Positions 1-7,607 of a stretch of DNA of 64,000 bases are shown here, piece by piece; the first letter of the stretch is position 1; each line of letters begins with the position of its first letter. The stretch comes from Aquimarina rhabdastrellae. Its GTDB lineage: Bacteria > Bacteroidota > Bacteroidia > Flavobacteriales > Flavobacteriaceae. Below the pieces are notes generated by a model. The model saw only the letters and a program-made list of their open reading frames with translations, was not told where the DNA came from and did not search any database. Position numbers and translations under genes: made by a program. The DNA is taken from NCBI GenBank assembly GCA_947387485.1, contig CANDNT010000001.1:1-64000 (forward strand). Direction: 5' to 3'.

Positions 1-97
1 CACAGGAACAACTGTATGTTTTTCTTCAGAGTGAACAGCCAATTACTCTGATGGGATTTTCACCCATTGGATTCCTATAGCCTCGTGGCACACTAAC
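1..97 (-). other. Start of a sixth cassette (runs off the window)
   Basis: Read on the minus strand, the bases after position 97 begin GTTAGTGTGCC, the same kind of cassette-opening core seen five more times to the right. No convincing coding sequence is visible: the longest frame, from an in-phase GTG, stops after about 20 codons. The rest of this cassette, including its own recombination site, lies outside the window, so the expected matching arm cannot be checked here. Confidence 0.5.
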
Positions 98-288
98 GGA
101 CTTGTGTATGGAACGTAGCGTGCAAAAAGACACTATGCTTTCGGTTTAACACAGAGCCGAATTTTTATATTTTGTTTTTAATTTCTCTTTTTAAAAGCCA
201 AATTAAAAATTTGGCAGACTTCATAAATATACACCAACCTTTTGGCTAAAAACTTATTAGCTATGTTTTATACACAGTGTTAGCAAAT
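91..288 (-). repeat. attC-like cassette recombination site A (long form)
   Basis: On the minus strand the site opens with ATTTGCTAAC (288-279), exactly the reverse complement of GTTAGCAAAT, which begins the cassette it closes (from 1117). It ends with GTTAGTG (97-91), which opens the next cassette. Inside, GTGTATAAAACATAGC pairs with GCTACGTTCCATACAC at 13 of 16 positions, and unpaired AAGTCC precedes the final GTT. About 85-90% identical by eye to site C. The layout is that of an integron attC: outer core arms, inner paired arms, asymmetric unpaired spacers and a long apical loop. Confidence 0.8.
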
Positions 289-301
289 GTTACTTTCTTT
301 C

Positions 302-652
302 TTAATGCCAATCGTAACAACAAAATCTACATTGTTTTGCATTTGGTGTACGAGCTATTTTTCCACATTTCGGACATAAATTTAATTTCAATTCATTTTT
401 ATGTTCTTTATAAATTCGAGTTGCAGATTTTACTTTGAATTCCTCAAACCCATTTTCTAATAGCTTTAAAACATTTTGATCAGTTGATATATGTCTATCT
501 CTTAGTTGAATTAATTTTGGATGCAAATTTTCTCGACTTCCCCATTTAATCATTCCAATATTATGATTTCTTGCTTTTTTCTCAAGCTCTGTATTGAATT
601 CAGAGCAATATTGATGAATATAATCAATCAATTCAGGATAGATTCCGTCCAC
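302..652 (-). CDS. Small protein with C-terminal zinc ribbon (cassette 5, second gene)
   Basis: A 116-residue protein of unknown function. The visible feature is a C-terminal zinc ribbon of form CPKCG-x9-QCRFCCYDWH, a two-CxxC arrangement that probably binds one zinc ion. The rest is predicted mostly helical and charged, with no signal peptide, so it is probably cytoplasmic. The start is GTG, placed 2 nt after the stop of the upstream lipoprotein gene, so translation is probably coupled; the next in-frame Met is residue 34. It shares cassette 5 with that lipoprotein gene and ends about 14 nt before recombination site A, as integron-cassette genes usually do. The function is unknown; nucleic-acid binding would be a guess from the ribbon. 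Confidence 0.7.
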   Translation of the reverse strand: MDGIYPELIDYIHQYCSEFNTELEKKARNHNIGMIKWGSRENLHPKLIQLRDRHISTDQNVLKLLENGFEEFKVKSATRIYKEHKNELKLNLCPKCGKIARTPNAKQCRFCCYDWH

Positions 653-654
653 TT

Positions 655-1095
655 TTATTCTTTTTTGTATTTATAAATCCGATATCCATCTTTTTGCTCA
701 AATCCATTTGGCATATATCCTTTTTTCAAAATTCCGTCTCCTATGATTGCCATATTTAATCCCATAGCATCATTTAACTCGTCCGAAATCATTAGTGTTT
801 CTTCCTTCTCATTAAATGATTCAGTAACATAACTTCGAGCATCTTCAATAGTGGTTAATACGTTTTGTTCCAATTTTGTATCCTTTTTGGGTTTATCCTT
901 TTTATGACATTTACATTCAGAGTCTTGAAGTTTAGCCATTTCTTTGCATATGGATTTAGATGCTTTCATTCCTTCTTCATCGCAACTCTCATATTGCTCA
1001 ATCATTTGTTCGTTTTTCAAAACTTCACATACTTCACATTGTTTTTTACAACTACTCAAAAAAATGATTGTTATTAAAATGTATAAGTATTTCAT
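655..1095 (-). CDS. Cys-rich lipoprotein (cassette 5, first gene)
   Basis: A 146-residue predicted lipoprotein. The N-terminus MKYLYILITIIFLSSC has a short hydrophobic signal ending in the lipobox LSSC, so acylation at Cys16 and export to an envelope membrane are expected. The following 60 residues carry further Cys residues (CEVC, one in YESCDEEG, one in SICKEM, CKC) and many Lys/Glu. An upstream in-frame Met at 1161 would translate through recombination site B, so the Met at 1095, 22 nt after the cassette's opening GTT, is the better start. It is followed after 2 nt by the zinc-ribbon gene. No family was recognised; the paired Cys residues could form disulfides or bind metal. Confidence 0.7.
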   Translation of the reverse strand: MKYLYILITIIFLSSCKKQCEVCEVLKNEQMIEQYESCDEEGMKASKSICKEMAKLQDSECKCHKKDKPKKDTKLEQNVLTTIEDARSYVTESFNEKEETLMISDELNDAMGLNMAIIGDGILKKGYMPNGFEQKDGYRIYKYKKE

Positions 1096-1110
1096 TGTTG
1101 TTTTAATATT

Positions 1111-1181
1111 TGCTAACGTCTCTTGTATGTTGCGTTTGCATCCCGAAGGGTGCATATGCAATATACGAATTGTTGTGTACA
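1111..1181 (-). repeat. attC-like cassette recombination site B (short form)
   Basis: On the minus strand it opens with TGTACACAAC (1181-1172), an exact 10-base match to the complement of the first bases of its own cassette (GTTGTGTACA, from 1943). It closes with GTTAGCA (1117-1111). The inner arms GTATATTGCATATGCACCC and GGGATGCAAACGCAACATAC pair imperfectly around a short loop, and unpaired AAGAGAC precedes the terminal GTT. At about 71 bp it resembles site E (shared CATCCCG-AGGGTG-type centre) and is much shorter than A, C and D. Confidence 0.8.
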
Positions 1182-1188
1182 GTATTTT

Positions 1189-1521
1189 TTATTCTAATTC
1201 CATTTTTTCGTTCACAATTTTAGTCCGAAATGGGTTTCCACTTTTAGAAGGGTTCCATCCTAATCCGAACGCCTGTTGAATCCATTTAGAAATATCAGAA
1301 GGCTTTACAGGATTAATAATTTCCGTTCCTATGTCATTTGGGTGTTTTCGGTCAGTATAGATAAATAAACTCGTTCCAGGGTTTTCTTCTAGTTCAACAG
1401 CAATGTGCAATTTTCCAATTCCATAGACGGACTGACTATAGGTGGACTTTTTACGAATTAACCATCTAAAAACTAACTCATTTACCACTATTTTTCTTGC
1501 TCCTTTTTTTGGTATCGCCAT
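1189..1521 (-). CDS. Hypothetical basic protein (cassette 4, second gene)
   Basis: A 110-residue protein with a Lys/Arg-rich start (MAIPKKGARKIVV) and no signal peptide or membrane segment. The middle reads like a beta-rich domain (KLHIAVELEENPGTSLFIYT), followed by a helix ending in WIQQAFGLGWNPSKSG. No family was recognised with confidence. The ATG lies 2 nt beyond the stop of the preceding gene in the same cassette, so the two are probably translated together. The stop codon is about 8 nt from recombination site B. The close pairing of two small genes could be an effector/neutraliser pair, but no toxin or antitoxin motif is visible. Confidence 0.65.
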   Translation of the reverse strand: MAIPKKGARKIVVNELVFRWLIRKKSTYSQSVYGIGKLHIAVELEENPGTSLFIYTDRKHPNDIGTEIINPVKPSDISKWIQQAFGLGWNPSKSGNPFRTKIVNEKMELE

Positions 1522-1523
1522 TT

Positions 1524-1913
1524 CTACTCATTGAATTTGTAATATTCAGTTTCTATTCCATTGGTAACTAATATCATTTTGTTTGAATTCAAATATTTTA
1601 ATTCCGAAATCCAGTTACTGTACAAGTGAGTGAATTTTAATTTGAATCCTTGGTCATATTTTATAATATCAATAAAAGAATGGTCATCAATTATTAAGTA
1701 TTCCCCTTCATTTTCGGTTTGTTCCATTTCGGTTAGATTTCCCTGTGCTTTTTCAAACCAATAATGGTAAATGGTTTTTGAGTCCAAATTTTTTATTTTC
1801 CATTTTCCACTCAAATAAGATTCCACTGCTTTTTCAGTTTCGCAACATTTCAAATGCTGTCCGAGTAAGGTCAGAGGTAAAAAAGTCAATATTAAAATCA
1901 GTGCTTTTTTCAT
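1524..1913 (-). CDS. Small exported protein (cassette 4, first gene)
   Basis: A 129-residue protein beginning MKKALILILTFLPLTLLGQ, a typical signal peptide for Sec export, followed by a Cys pair (LKCCETEK). The mature part has aromatic-rich segments (KTIYHYWFEKAQG, THLYSNWISELKYLNSNKM) and resembles the small lipocalin-like or META-like beta proteins common in Flavobacteriaceae; this is a resemblance, not an assignment. Further upstream in-frame Met codons fall inside recombination site C, so the Met 30 nt after the cassette's opening GTT was chosen. The downstream gene follows after 2 nt. Confidence 0.65.
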   Translation of the reverse strand: MKKALILILTFLPLTLLGQHLKCCETEKAVESYLSGKWKIKNLDSKTIYHYWFEKAQGNLTEMEQTENEGEYLIIDDHSFIDIIKYDQGFKLKFTHLYSNWISELKYLNSNKMILVTNGIETEYYKFNE

Positions 1914-1933
1914 TTTCAGAGTTTCGTGCATAT

Positions 1934-2135
1934 TGTACACAACGGACTTGTGTATGGAACGTAGCGTGTAAAAAGACACTAACTTTTCGGATTAACACAG
2001 AGCCGAATTTTTATATTTTGTTTTTAATTTATCAATTTTTAAAAGCCAAATTAAAAATTTGGCGGACTTTCTAAATATACACAATCCTTTTGTTTATGCA
2101 CTTAATAGCTATGTTTTATACACCGTGTTAGCAGC
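1934..2135 (-). repeat. attC-like cassette recombination site C (long form)
   Basis: On the minus strand the first arm is GCTGCTAAC (2135-2127), exactly complementary to GTTAGCAGC that opens its own cassette (from 3065). The last core is GTTGTGTACA (1943-1934), which opens cassette 4. The inner arms GTGTATAAAACATAGC and GCTACGTTCCATACAC and the spacer AAGTCC are the same as in site A. The interior is a close copy of site A, including its AT-rich loop, while the outer core sequences differ. That is what is expected if cores travel with their cassettes. Confidence 0.8.
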
Positions 2136-2145
2136 TGCCTTTTTT

Positions 2146-3033
2146 TCATTTTGATGGGTTAATCTTTTTCAGGCGATAATTTACCAGCTCTGTTAACATT
2201 GAATCACAGTTATAAATTGGTATGGTTTTATTTAGTTTTAAGTAATCCGTTAATATTTTTCCAGAATGCTCGGTTAACATACCTGGTAATTTCCCAAAAA
2301 ACAAGTCAATAACTTTAGATGATAATGGAATCGCTTTAATTAGATTCTCACGTAAGTTCAATATTTTACTATTTTTAGTATATAAATCTTTACCAGCTTT
2401 TTCAATTAGTTTAACGGTTTTGATTGTCAGGTTTTTATTTAATTCAATTTCTGATTGTGCTTCTTTATAGTAGCTGAATTCTTTGCTTTCAAGAATGTCA
2501 ATCAATCTTTTGAATTCTTTCTTTTCTAAATCCAATTTCACAATTGGAAGGTTTGCATTACGAGTTTGAACCGACGAATAAAGAATATCAATGGGATAAA
2601 TTAATTCTAATGGTAAAACCTCTTTATTATCAATTCTATTCAAAGGTGAGAAAGTCAAAATTCCAGAATTGGTTTGCATTGCATAAAACAATTGAGAAAT
2701 TCGATGCGATACATTCCGCACAGCTTCTTTTGTTTCCTCCGAGCTTTTCTCTGAAATGTATTTTTCAGTTATTGTTCTAATTTTACTACTGCATTCAGAC
2801 CATTCTTCCGAAAATGTTTGTGAGTCAATTTTTGTAATGAGTTTCGTCTCTGTATTTGATGGTATACTGGAAGACTGAATATTATCTACTCCAGCCATTG
2901 TCAAAGCTGACAACAATAAATGAGGAATGTCAACAGGAATATCGTTTTTTCCAAGTTCACTTTCATTTATTACGTGATGTAATGCAGCTAAAAAACCGTG
3001 TTCATAAGGTGTCAGAATTAATTTTCTACTCAT
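2146..3033 (-). CDS. Hypothetical protein (cassette 3)
   Basis: A 295-residue soluble protein without signal peptide or membrane segment. It is rich in Ser, Leu, Ile and Lys and looks largely alpha-helical, with long amphipathic stretches (residues about 85-125 and 170-215). No catalytic motif could be identified. The ATG lies 32 nt after the cassette's opening GTT and the stop is about 10 nt before site C, the compact layout of a cassette gene. It is the only gene of cassette 3 and is on the same strand as the recombinase and the other cassette genes. The function is unknown. Confidence 0.65.
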   Translation of the reverse strand: MSRKLILTPYEHGFLAALHHVINESELGKNDIPVDIPHLLLSALTMAGVDNIQSSSIPSNTETKLITKIDSQTFSEEWSECSSKIRTITEKYISEKSSEETKEAVRNVSHRISQLFYAMQTNSGILTFSPLNRIDNKEVLPLELIYPIDILYSSVQTRNANLPIVKLDLEKKEFKRLIDILESKEFSYYKEAQSEIELNKNLTIKTVKLIEKAGKDLYTKNSKILNLRENLIKAIPLSSKVIDLFFGKLPGMLTEHSGKILTDYLKLNKTIPIYNCDSMLTELVNYRLKKINPSK

Positions 3034-3056
3034 AGGTTTCTGGGTTTCTTCAGGTT

Positions 3057-3247
3057 GCTGCTAACGGTCTCGGCTATGCGTAGTGCGGGAGTTCGAAGCG
3101 ATTAGTTTCGGACTTCGCACAGCTTTTAGCGAGCCTTTTGTTATTTGTTTTATTTTCTCAACTAATATACAAATTGCGAGCGGAATAGAAGTAATGACCT
3201 TTAGGTTTTACCTTTTGCCCGCATTACGTATAGCCCGTGTTAGCCAC
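3057..3247 (-). repeat. attC-like cassette recombination site D (long form)
   Basis: Minus strand: GTGGCTAAC (3247-3239) is the exact complement of GTTAGCCAC opening its own cassette (from 3826), and GTTAGCAGC (3065-3057) opens the next one. The inner arms GGCTATACGTAATGCGGG and CCCGCACTACGCATAGCC pair at nearly every position, with spacers ACG on one side and GAGACC on the other. The stop codon of the cassette 2 gene (TAA at 3242-3240) is the TAA within the GGCTAAC core, so site and gene overlap. Confidence 0.82.
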
Positions 3248-3800
3248 TGGCTTTTTCTTTATTTTGAGTAATCAACTTTTGAATTCCGTTAATTTCTTCA
3301 CTATGTTTATCAGCATTAAAATTCCGATTCTTCCCAAAATAGAAAACATCATTATGGTCAAAAATCAAACACCAATTTAAAGTCTTATCCCAAACCACTT
3401 CGTCAGAACCAAAAAATATGTCGTTAGAAAATTTGATTATCATTTTCCAGGTCAAAATAAACCCCCATTCTGGTTGCGTAATCCAAAACACTTTTTGGTC
3501 AAATGGGATTCCTTTTTCATAAAGCCATTTTTTAACTTTTTGGCTTTGGTTTTCCCCAAATGAAAGTTCATCTTGTTCATTGAAATACTTTCCAATACCT
3601 GAAATAGAACCTAAATATCTTTGGGTACTTTCAAATTCCCACAAAAATTTAGATGCGTCACAAGTCAGAGCAATTATTTGATCTTCAAATTCCGCTGACA
3701 ACTGTTTATTCTCATCTTCAAATTTCCATTTCAGAGGATGTTCTGATAATGGTATTGAAAAAGTATGGACGTTTTCCAATGTGATTTTATTTTCCCTCAC
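3240..3800 (-). CDS. Hypothetical protein (cassette 2)
   Basis: A 186-residue soluble protein, no signal peptide. It is rich in Trp and Phe (KFLWEFESTQRYLG, FWITQPEWGFILTW, WCLIFDHNDVFYFG), suggesting a compact beta-sheet fold, and has a Lys/Glu-rich tail. No family was recognised. It starts about 26 nt after the cassette's GTT core and its stop codon is embedded in the opening core of site D, so the gene fills the whole 0.76-kb cassette. It is likely expressed from outside the cassette or from a weak promoter in the preceding site, since there is little room for its own. Confidence 0.65.
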   Translation of the reverse strand: MRENKITLENVHTFSIPLSEHPLKWKFEDENKQLSAEFEDQIIALTCDASKFLWEFESTQRYLGSISGIGKYFNEQDELSFGENQSQKVKKWLYEKGIPFDQKVFWITQPEWGFILTWKMIIKFSNDIFFGSDEVVWDKTLNWCLIFDHNDVFYFGKNRNFNADKHSEEINGIQKLITQNKEKASG

Positions 3801-3817
3801 GGTTTTGTCTTGAGCTT

Positions 3818-3891
3818 GTGGCTAACGGTCTGTATAAGATGTCGTAGCCATCCCGCAGGGTGGCTATGCATTTTATACCTTGTTGTATGCC
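3818..3891 (-). repeat. attC-like cassette recombination site E (short form)
   Basis: Minus strand: GGCATACAAC (3891-3882) is an exact 10-base complement of GTTGTATGCC at 7617-7608, the first bases of cassette 1, 3.7 kb away. It ends with GTTAGCCAC (3826-3818), opening cassette 2. The inner arms GTATAAAATGCATAGCCACCC and GGGATGGCTACGACATCTTATAC pair around a 2-4 base loop, and unpaired AGACC precedes the final GTT. This long-range match shows that the whole restriction-modification segment is one cassette. Confidence 0.83.
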
Positions 3892-3989
3892 GTTTTTATT
3901 TTATTCATTTCGTTTTTCAGTGTTGGCGTGAAAGTTCTTTGCAACCACAGGAACGAGGACTGCAATGTGCTTGAACTTACGTTGGCTAA

Positions 3990-5033
3990 TCAATTCATTT
4001 TTATTTTTTGATACTCTTTCAATTTGTTGTATTCCAATTGTTTTATATAGTTTTCCATATAGATATAATCTGGTTCGTTTTGGTCATTTATTGGAAGTAG
4101 TATCTTTTCTTTTTTCAATCTATTACCACTCCTTTTATATCCGAAATTGTATTTCCCCCTTACTTTGTCCGCAACAGTTGTTATAAACAACCCAATTTCC
4201 CGATTCAAATTTGAATTATATCCAACTGAAATATCAGAAGTAGCAATGAACTCTTCTGTTTTATAAATGGAATAACCCATTGAACCTTCTCCATTTCTTA
4301 TAAAAGCTATTCCGTTACCTTTGTGTAACAATTTCTCTACCTTTTCTACTTGGCATAGAACACCGTTATTTTGATTTGTAGCTCCCAAATAATTAACCCC
4401 TTCTTTGCTCTTTTTTAAATGATTCAAACCTTTAGATTTTCCTTGGGATAAAGTAAATAATTCTCCAATCTCAAACACTTCCCATTCTTTATCTTCTAAA
4501 GGAGCAACTTTTTTGAAATCTTCAACTTTTTTAAGACGATTAAGGATGTAGGCGTTATAAATTTTAGTTTTATTCTCTTCTTTTTCTTTTATAAAGGCTT
4601 CCATAAATTTAAAATCAGGCTCACCTTTTGTATTAATTGGAAGTAGGATTTTTTCTCTTTTAACAACATTCATTTGTGCTTGCCTACCGTAATTGTATTT
4701 GATTCCATTACGGTTGATTATCTGACAAATGAATTTTGCATTATATTCGTTTAAGAGACTGTTTTCAATAACGGTTACATCGTGAGAGCAATAAAATTTA
4801 TGAGGTTGATAAAAAGCTGTCAGTTTAATTTTTTCAATTGTAATTGCATTTCCATCAAATATTTTAGGGTTTCCTATAAAACCACTAAAACCATTTTCAA
4901 TAGATTTTGCAGATACAAAAGGAATATTTCCTTTAATCATTTTTTGAGAGTGTAAATAAACTCCTTTGTCTACTTTGAATATGTCTTCAATAACAAATTC
5001 TTTCCATTTCTTATTTTTCAAATCCAAATTCAT
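3990..5033 (-). CDS. Specificity subunit of BcgI-like type IIB restriction-modification system
   Basis: A 347-residue type I-style specificity (S) protein that would direct the partner nuclease-methylase to a bipartite DNA site. It shows two internally similar halves, each a target-recognition domain followed by a helical spacer. The first half starts KKWKEFVIEDIFKVDKG and ends near NVVKREKILLPINTKGEPDF. The second starts EWEVFEIGELFTLSQGK and ends with KKEKILLPINDQNEPDYIYME. The repeated KILLPIN-x2-x-EPD boundary marks the half-site symmetry. It starts 1 nt after the stop of the large subunit gene. Its length is close to BcgI B (about 340 residues), unlike the usual 400-450 of type I HsdS. 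Confidence 0.85.
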   Translation of the reverse strand: MNLDLKNKKWKEFVIEDIFKVDKGVYLHSQKMIKGNIPFVSAKSIENGFSGFIGNPKIFDGNAITIEKIKLTAFYQPHKFYCSHDVTVIENSLLNEYNAKFICQIINRNGIKYNYGRQAQMNVVKREKILLPINTKGEPDFKFMEAFIKEKEENKTKIYNAYILNRLKKVEDFKKVAPLEDKEWEVFEIGELFTLSQGKSKGLNHLKKSKEGVNYLGATNQNNGVLCQVEKVEKLLHKGNGIAFIRNGEGSMGYSIYKTEEFIATSDISVGYNSNLNREIGLFITTVADKVRGKYNFGYKRSGNRLKKEKILLPINDQNEPDYIYMENYIKQLEYNKLKEYQKIKMN

Positions 5034-5034
5034 G

Positions 5035-6933
5035 TTATTTTAGATTTTCAAATAAATAACTTTTTCCTTGCATAATCATGTTGAATTCAAAAGTCAGATA
5101 TTCTGAAATTGTATTTTCAAAATCTTTTTCTTTTGGTATTTCATCATTGAAATAGTAGAATGAATGTAACCATTCATCTGTAGGTTCTATGGTAGTTTTT
5201 ACCATAAATTTGGTTTCAGCATCATCTCTATCAAACCAACAATCCAACAGTTTTACTTTTCGCTCTTTAGCTCTTTCTGTCTTTACGGGTCCAATATGTT
5301 TGTTAATGACAAAGCCATCATCTTCAAAATTGAAAAACTTAACCCTTTCCTTGGAAGAGTGTGGTTTGTGTGCAGTAAAAACTGCAATACACGGGTTAGT
5401 TCCGATGCGATAAAAAGTTTCTTTATTTAAAGTAATTACTCCTTGTAACGTATGATTTTCTAAAATTCGCTTTTTACATTGTTTGTCTTCCTTTCGTTTA
5501 CCAACCATTGTAGATTGTGGTACAATGGCAATGCAAATTGCATTATCATCAAGACTATTTAACAAATGTTCTATAAAATGGATTTCTGATAGATGTGCTG
5601 TATCTTTTCCTTTTGCTTGGGAATAAGGTGGGTTTATATAGCCAACGGTATATTTCTTTTTTCTCAATTTTTTAGCATCCATTGCTAAAAAATTTCCTGG
5701 AATAAGTTGACTTTTCCCGTCATCCCTCAAAATCATATTAGTTGTAGCAATGGAGAACATATCTTCTCGAATTTCAATTCCGTGAAGTTGGTTTGATTTG
5801 ATATGTTTCTTTTGTTCTTCGGTTTCGGCTAAATTTTCCATCCTGTGCATTGCAGAAATTAAGAAACCTGCAGTTCCACAGCAAGGGTCGAGAACCATAT
5901 CAGTTGGTTTCAAATCAGCTAAATCACAAAATAATTCTGTGATATGTGGTGGTGTAAGCACTACACCAAGACTTTTTCCATCACCACCACTATATTTCAT
6001 AAACTCTCCATAGAAATTACCTAAAATATCTTCTTTCACATTTGCCGTAATGGAAGCCAATATTTTGGTTTCAATAAATTCTGTAAAATACTTTAACGGT
6101 GTTTTTTCTAGTCTTTCGTCAAGTTCATTTAATAATGTACGGTCTCTAATAATATTGAACTGGCGTAAAACTTTATCTTTTTTTGTTTGTGGTGTTACTT
6201 TTACTCTACGCATATAATCTTCAATAGCATCAAAGATTTTGTCACCATCAGTTCTAACTTCATCACCATTTAAGTCCTCTACTTTAAAATTTCTATCACT
6301 TAAAGCAAGTAAAATTGCTGAAACAACTAAAGGTTTTTCTTTATCTCCTAACTGACCATAATTTCTTAAAGCTTCATGTAAAATGGCAGATTGTTTTGTT
6401 AACTCTTCAGCCTCTAAAACCTCTGGAGGTGTTTCTCCAAGCACTTGCTCTTTATAATATTTTTCAATATTTTCAACTGAAAAATTTTCAAAATTTTCTA
6501 CTGGTTGTAAAAGTTTATACCCATCTTCATCAATAAAAATGGGTCTAATTATGTGGTGTTTTTCATCTCCCGAACAACCAAAAGCAAACACTTTTTTGAA
6601 GTTGGTATTCTCAACTATGTGTTTTCCATAATGAAGTGCTCCATTTTCAGCAAAATCAGTAAGCGATTTAACATCTATAGCTAATTCGGTTTCGTCTTCA
6701 TTTATATAGTTAGCTTGTTTTTCAAGCTCTGCTTTGTCCTCTACAACTATAATAAAGTCATTTGAGATACCTACAAATTCTGGAAAACCAACTTTTCCTG
6801 TTCCTTTTTTTGATGCGGTCTTTAGAGCTGTCTGAATTTCTTTAATAACACTTCCATTAGGTGTATATTTAATCTCAGCAGCATCCAATAATTTGCCGAT
6901 AAAAAAATCTGTTACTCTTTCGTTTTTTGCCAT
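5035..6933 (-). CDS. BcgI-like type IIB nuclease-methyltransferase fusion subunit
   Basis: A 632-residue protein joining a restriction nuclease and an adenine-N6 methyltransferase. In the N-terminal part, F50-PE-F leads to VVEDKAE (E65-D66-K67), fitting a PD-(D/E)xK nuclease core. The methylase part has motif I LDPCCGTAGFL (about residues 344-354) and motif IV NPPYSQAKG. The C-terminal part after about 560 probably contacts the specificity subunit. Size and order match BcgI A (about 640 residues), which with the S subunit cuts on both sides of its site; no separate HsdR is present. The gene lies between an XRE regulator (10 nt upstream) and the S gene (1 nt downstream), all in cassette 1. A plain orphan type I methylase is less likely because of the EDK motif. 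Confidence 0.85.
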   Translation of the reverse strand: MAKNERVTDFFIGKLLDAAEIKYTPNGSVIKEIQTALKTASKKGTGKVGFPEFVGISNDFIIVVEDKAELEKQANYINEDETELAIDVKSLTDFAENGALHYGKHIVENTNFKKVFAFGCSGDEKHHIIRPIFIDEDGYKLLQPVENFENFSVENIEKYYKEQVLGETPPEVLEAEELTKQSAILHEALRNYGQLGDKEKPLVVSAILLALSDRNFKVEDLNGDEVRTDGDKIFDAIEDYMRRVKVTPQTKKDKVLRQFNIIRDRTLLNELDERLEKTPLKYFTEFIETKILASITANVKEDILGNFYGEFMKYSGGDGKSLGVVLTPPHITELFCDLADLKPTDMVLDPCCGTAGFLISAMHRMENLAETEEQKKHIKSNQLHGIEIREDMFSIATTNMILRDDGKSQLIPGNFLAMDAKKLRKKKYTVGYINPPYSQAKGKDTAHLSEIHFIEHLLNSLDDNAICIAIVPQSTMVGKRKEDKQCKKRILENHTLQGVITLNKETFYRIGTNPCIAVFTAHKPHSSKERVKFFNFEDDGFVINKHIGPVKTERAKERKVKLLDCWFDRDDAETKFMVKTTIEPTDEWLHSFYYFNDEIPKEKDFENTISEYLTFEFNMIMQGKSYLFENLK

Positions 6934-6943
6934 ATCTAATATC

Positions 6944-7159
6944 TCAATTCTCCAGTTTCAAATCACTAAACACTTCTTTAAACATTTCTCCTGGATCTAT
7001 ATCAATTGCCAAAGCAATTAGATACAGTTCATCTGCCCGGAGTTTTGTCGATTCATTTGAAGTCAACTGTGAAAGTCTAGCTTGACTGATTCCTGTCCGT
7101 CTTGAAACCATTGCTCTATTCACAGATTTCTTAGTAAGATATAAACCTAAAGAAGTCAT
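6944..7159 (-). CDS. XRE-family regulator of the restriction-modification operon
   Basis: A 71-residue helix-turn-helix protein; residues about 15-40 (NRAMVSRRTGISQARLSQLTS) form the HTH and the rest is a short dimerisation tail. The size and position, immediately upstream of the nuclease-methylase gene, resemble the controller proteins that delay restriction until methylation is established; that role is inferred. The stop is 10 nt before the next start. The 140 bp upstream, shared with a divergent gene, contain several TCTAAA/TTTAGAT repeats between 7215 and 7260 that could be its operators. Confidence 0.8.
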   Translation of the reverse strand: MTSLGLYLTKKSVNRAMVSRRTGISQARLSQLTSNESTKLRADELYLIALAIDIDPGEMFKEVFSDLKLEN

Positions 7160-7298
7160 AATACTTTTGAATTTGTTGAGATAAATATATACTTCATAAA
7201 TAAAAATATAGAATATCTAAAGTTTTATTTTGAATTTAGATAGATAGTCATTAGATTTGTTTAGAAAGTCTAAAGAATTATTTATAAAGTATAATGAT

Positions 7299-7502
7299 AT
7301 GAGCAAAAGATATACCAAAGCAGATTTAGAACAGATTGTCTATAAGCAATTAGATAATCTAAACGCAATGCACGATTTACTCAGAATAATGAAAGTCCAA
7401 AATGACTTAATTCAAAATATCAATCAAACGCTCAGAGAGGAAATTGGTCAATTCAAAGAGCAACAAGTCATGTATCCGACAAGAAGAAAGTCAAAATCGT
7501 AA
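7299..7502 (+). CDS. Small coiled-coil protein divergent from the RM operon
   Basis: A 67-residue protein (MSKRYTKADLEQIVYKQLDNLNAM...) made of one long amphipathic helix with heptad-like spacing of Leu, Ile and Met, ending in a basic tail (YPTRRKSKS). The ATG was preferred over an upstream TTG in the same frame. It is the only gene in the array on the plus strand. It sits inside cassette 1, between the RM regulator and the recombinase, and has its own terminator. No family was recognised. It may be a structural or regulatory accessory of the RM system, or unrelated cargo that supplies its own promoter. Confidence 0.5.
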   Translation: MSKRYTKADLEQIVYKQLDNLNAMHDLLRIMKVQNDLIQNINQTLREEIGQFKEQQVMYPTRRKSKS

Positions 7503-7518
7503 CTATTGGGAGCGGTGG

Positions 7519-7541
7519 AGAGATTAATCTCTTTTGGTTTT
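7519..7541 (+). terminator. Rho-independent terminator of the small divergent gene
   Basis: AGAGATTAATCTCT is a 14-bp perfect palindrome followed by TTTTGGTTTTTT, 17 nt after the stop of the plus-strand gene. Confidence 0.6.
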
Positions 7542-7607
7542 TTCAGCGTTGGATTTTGGAAGGAGAAAAACCAAATGTGTTTAATGTGCGGTTGGCTTTT
7601 CCGTAAT

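Noticed and set aside
1..97. Group II intron end or a short peptide gene
   Set aside because: The GTGCC-like start and short frame were suggestive, but no domain V-like hairpin or reverse transcriptase is visible and the frame closes after about 20 codons.
944..1279. Plus-strand open frame across recombination site B
   Set aside because: It runs antisense through the lipoprotein gene and the attC-like site; the coding evidence (signal peptide, lipobox, coupling) is on the minus strand.
91..3891. CRISPR array
   Set aside because: The repeats are long, unequal, imperfect inverted repeats separated by genes of 0.4-3 kb, with no regular spacers and no cas genes.
5035..6933. Orphan type I methylase (HsdM) lacking its restriction subunit
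   Set aside because: The N-terminal PE...EDK nuclease signature and sizes of both subunits fit the fused type IIB arrangement, which needs no HsdR.
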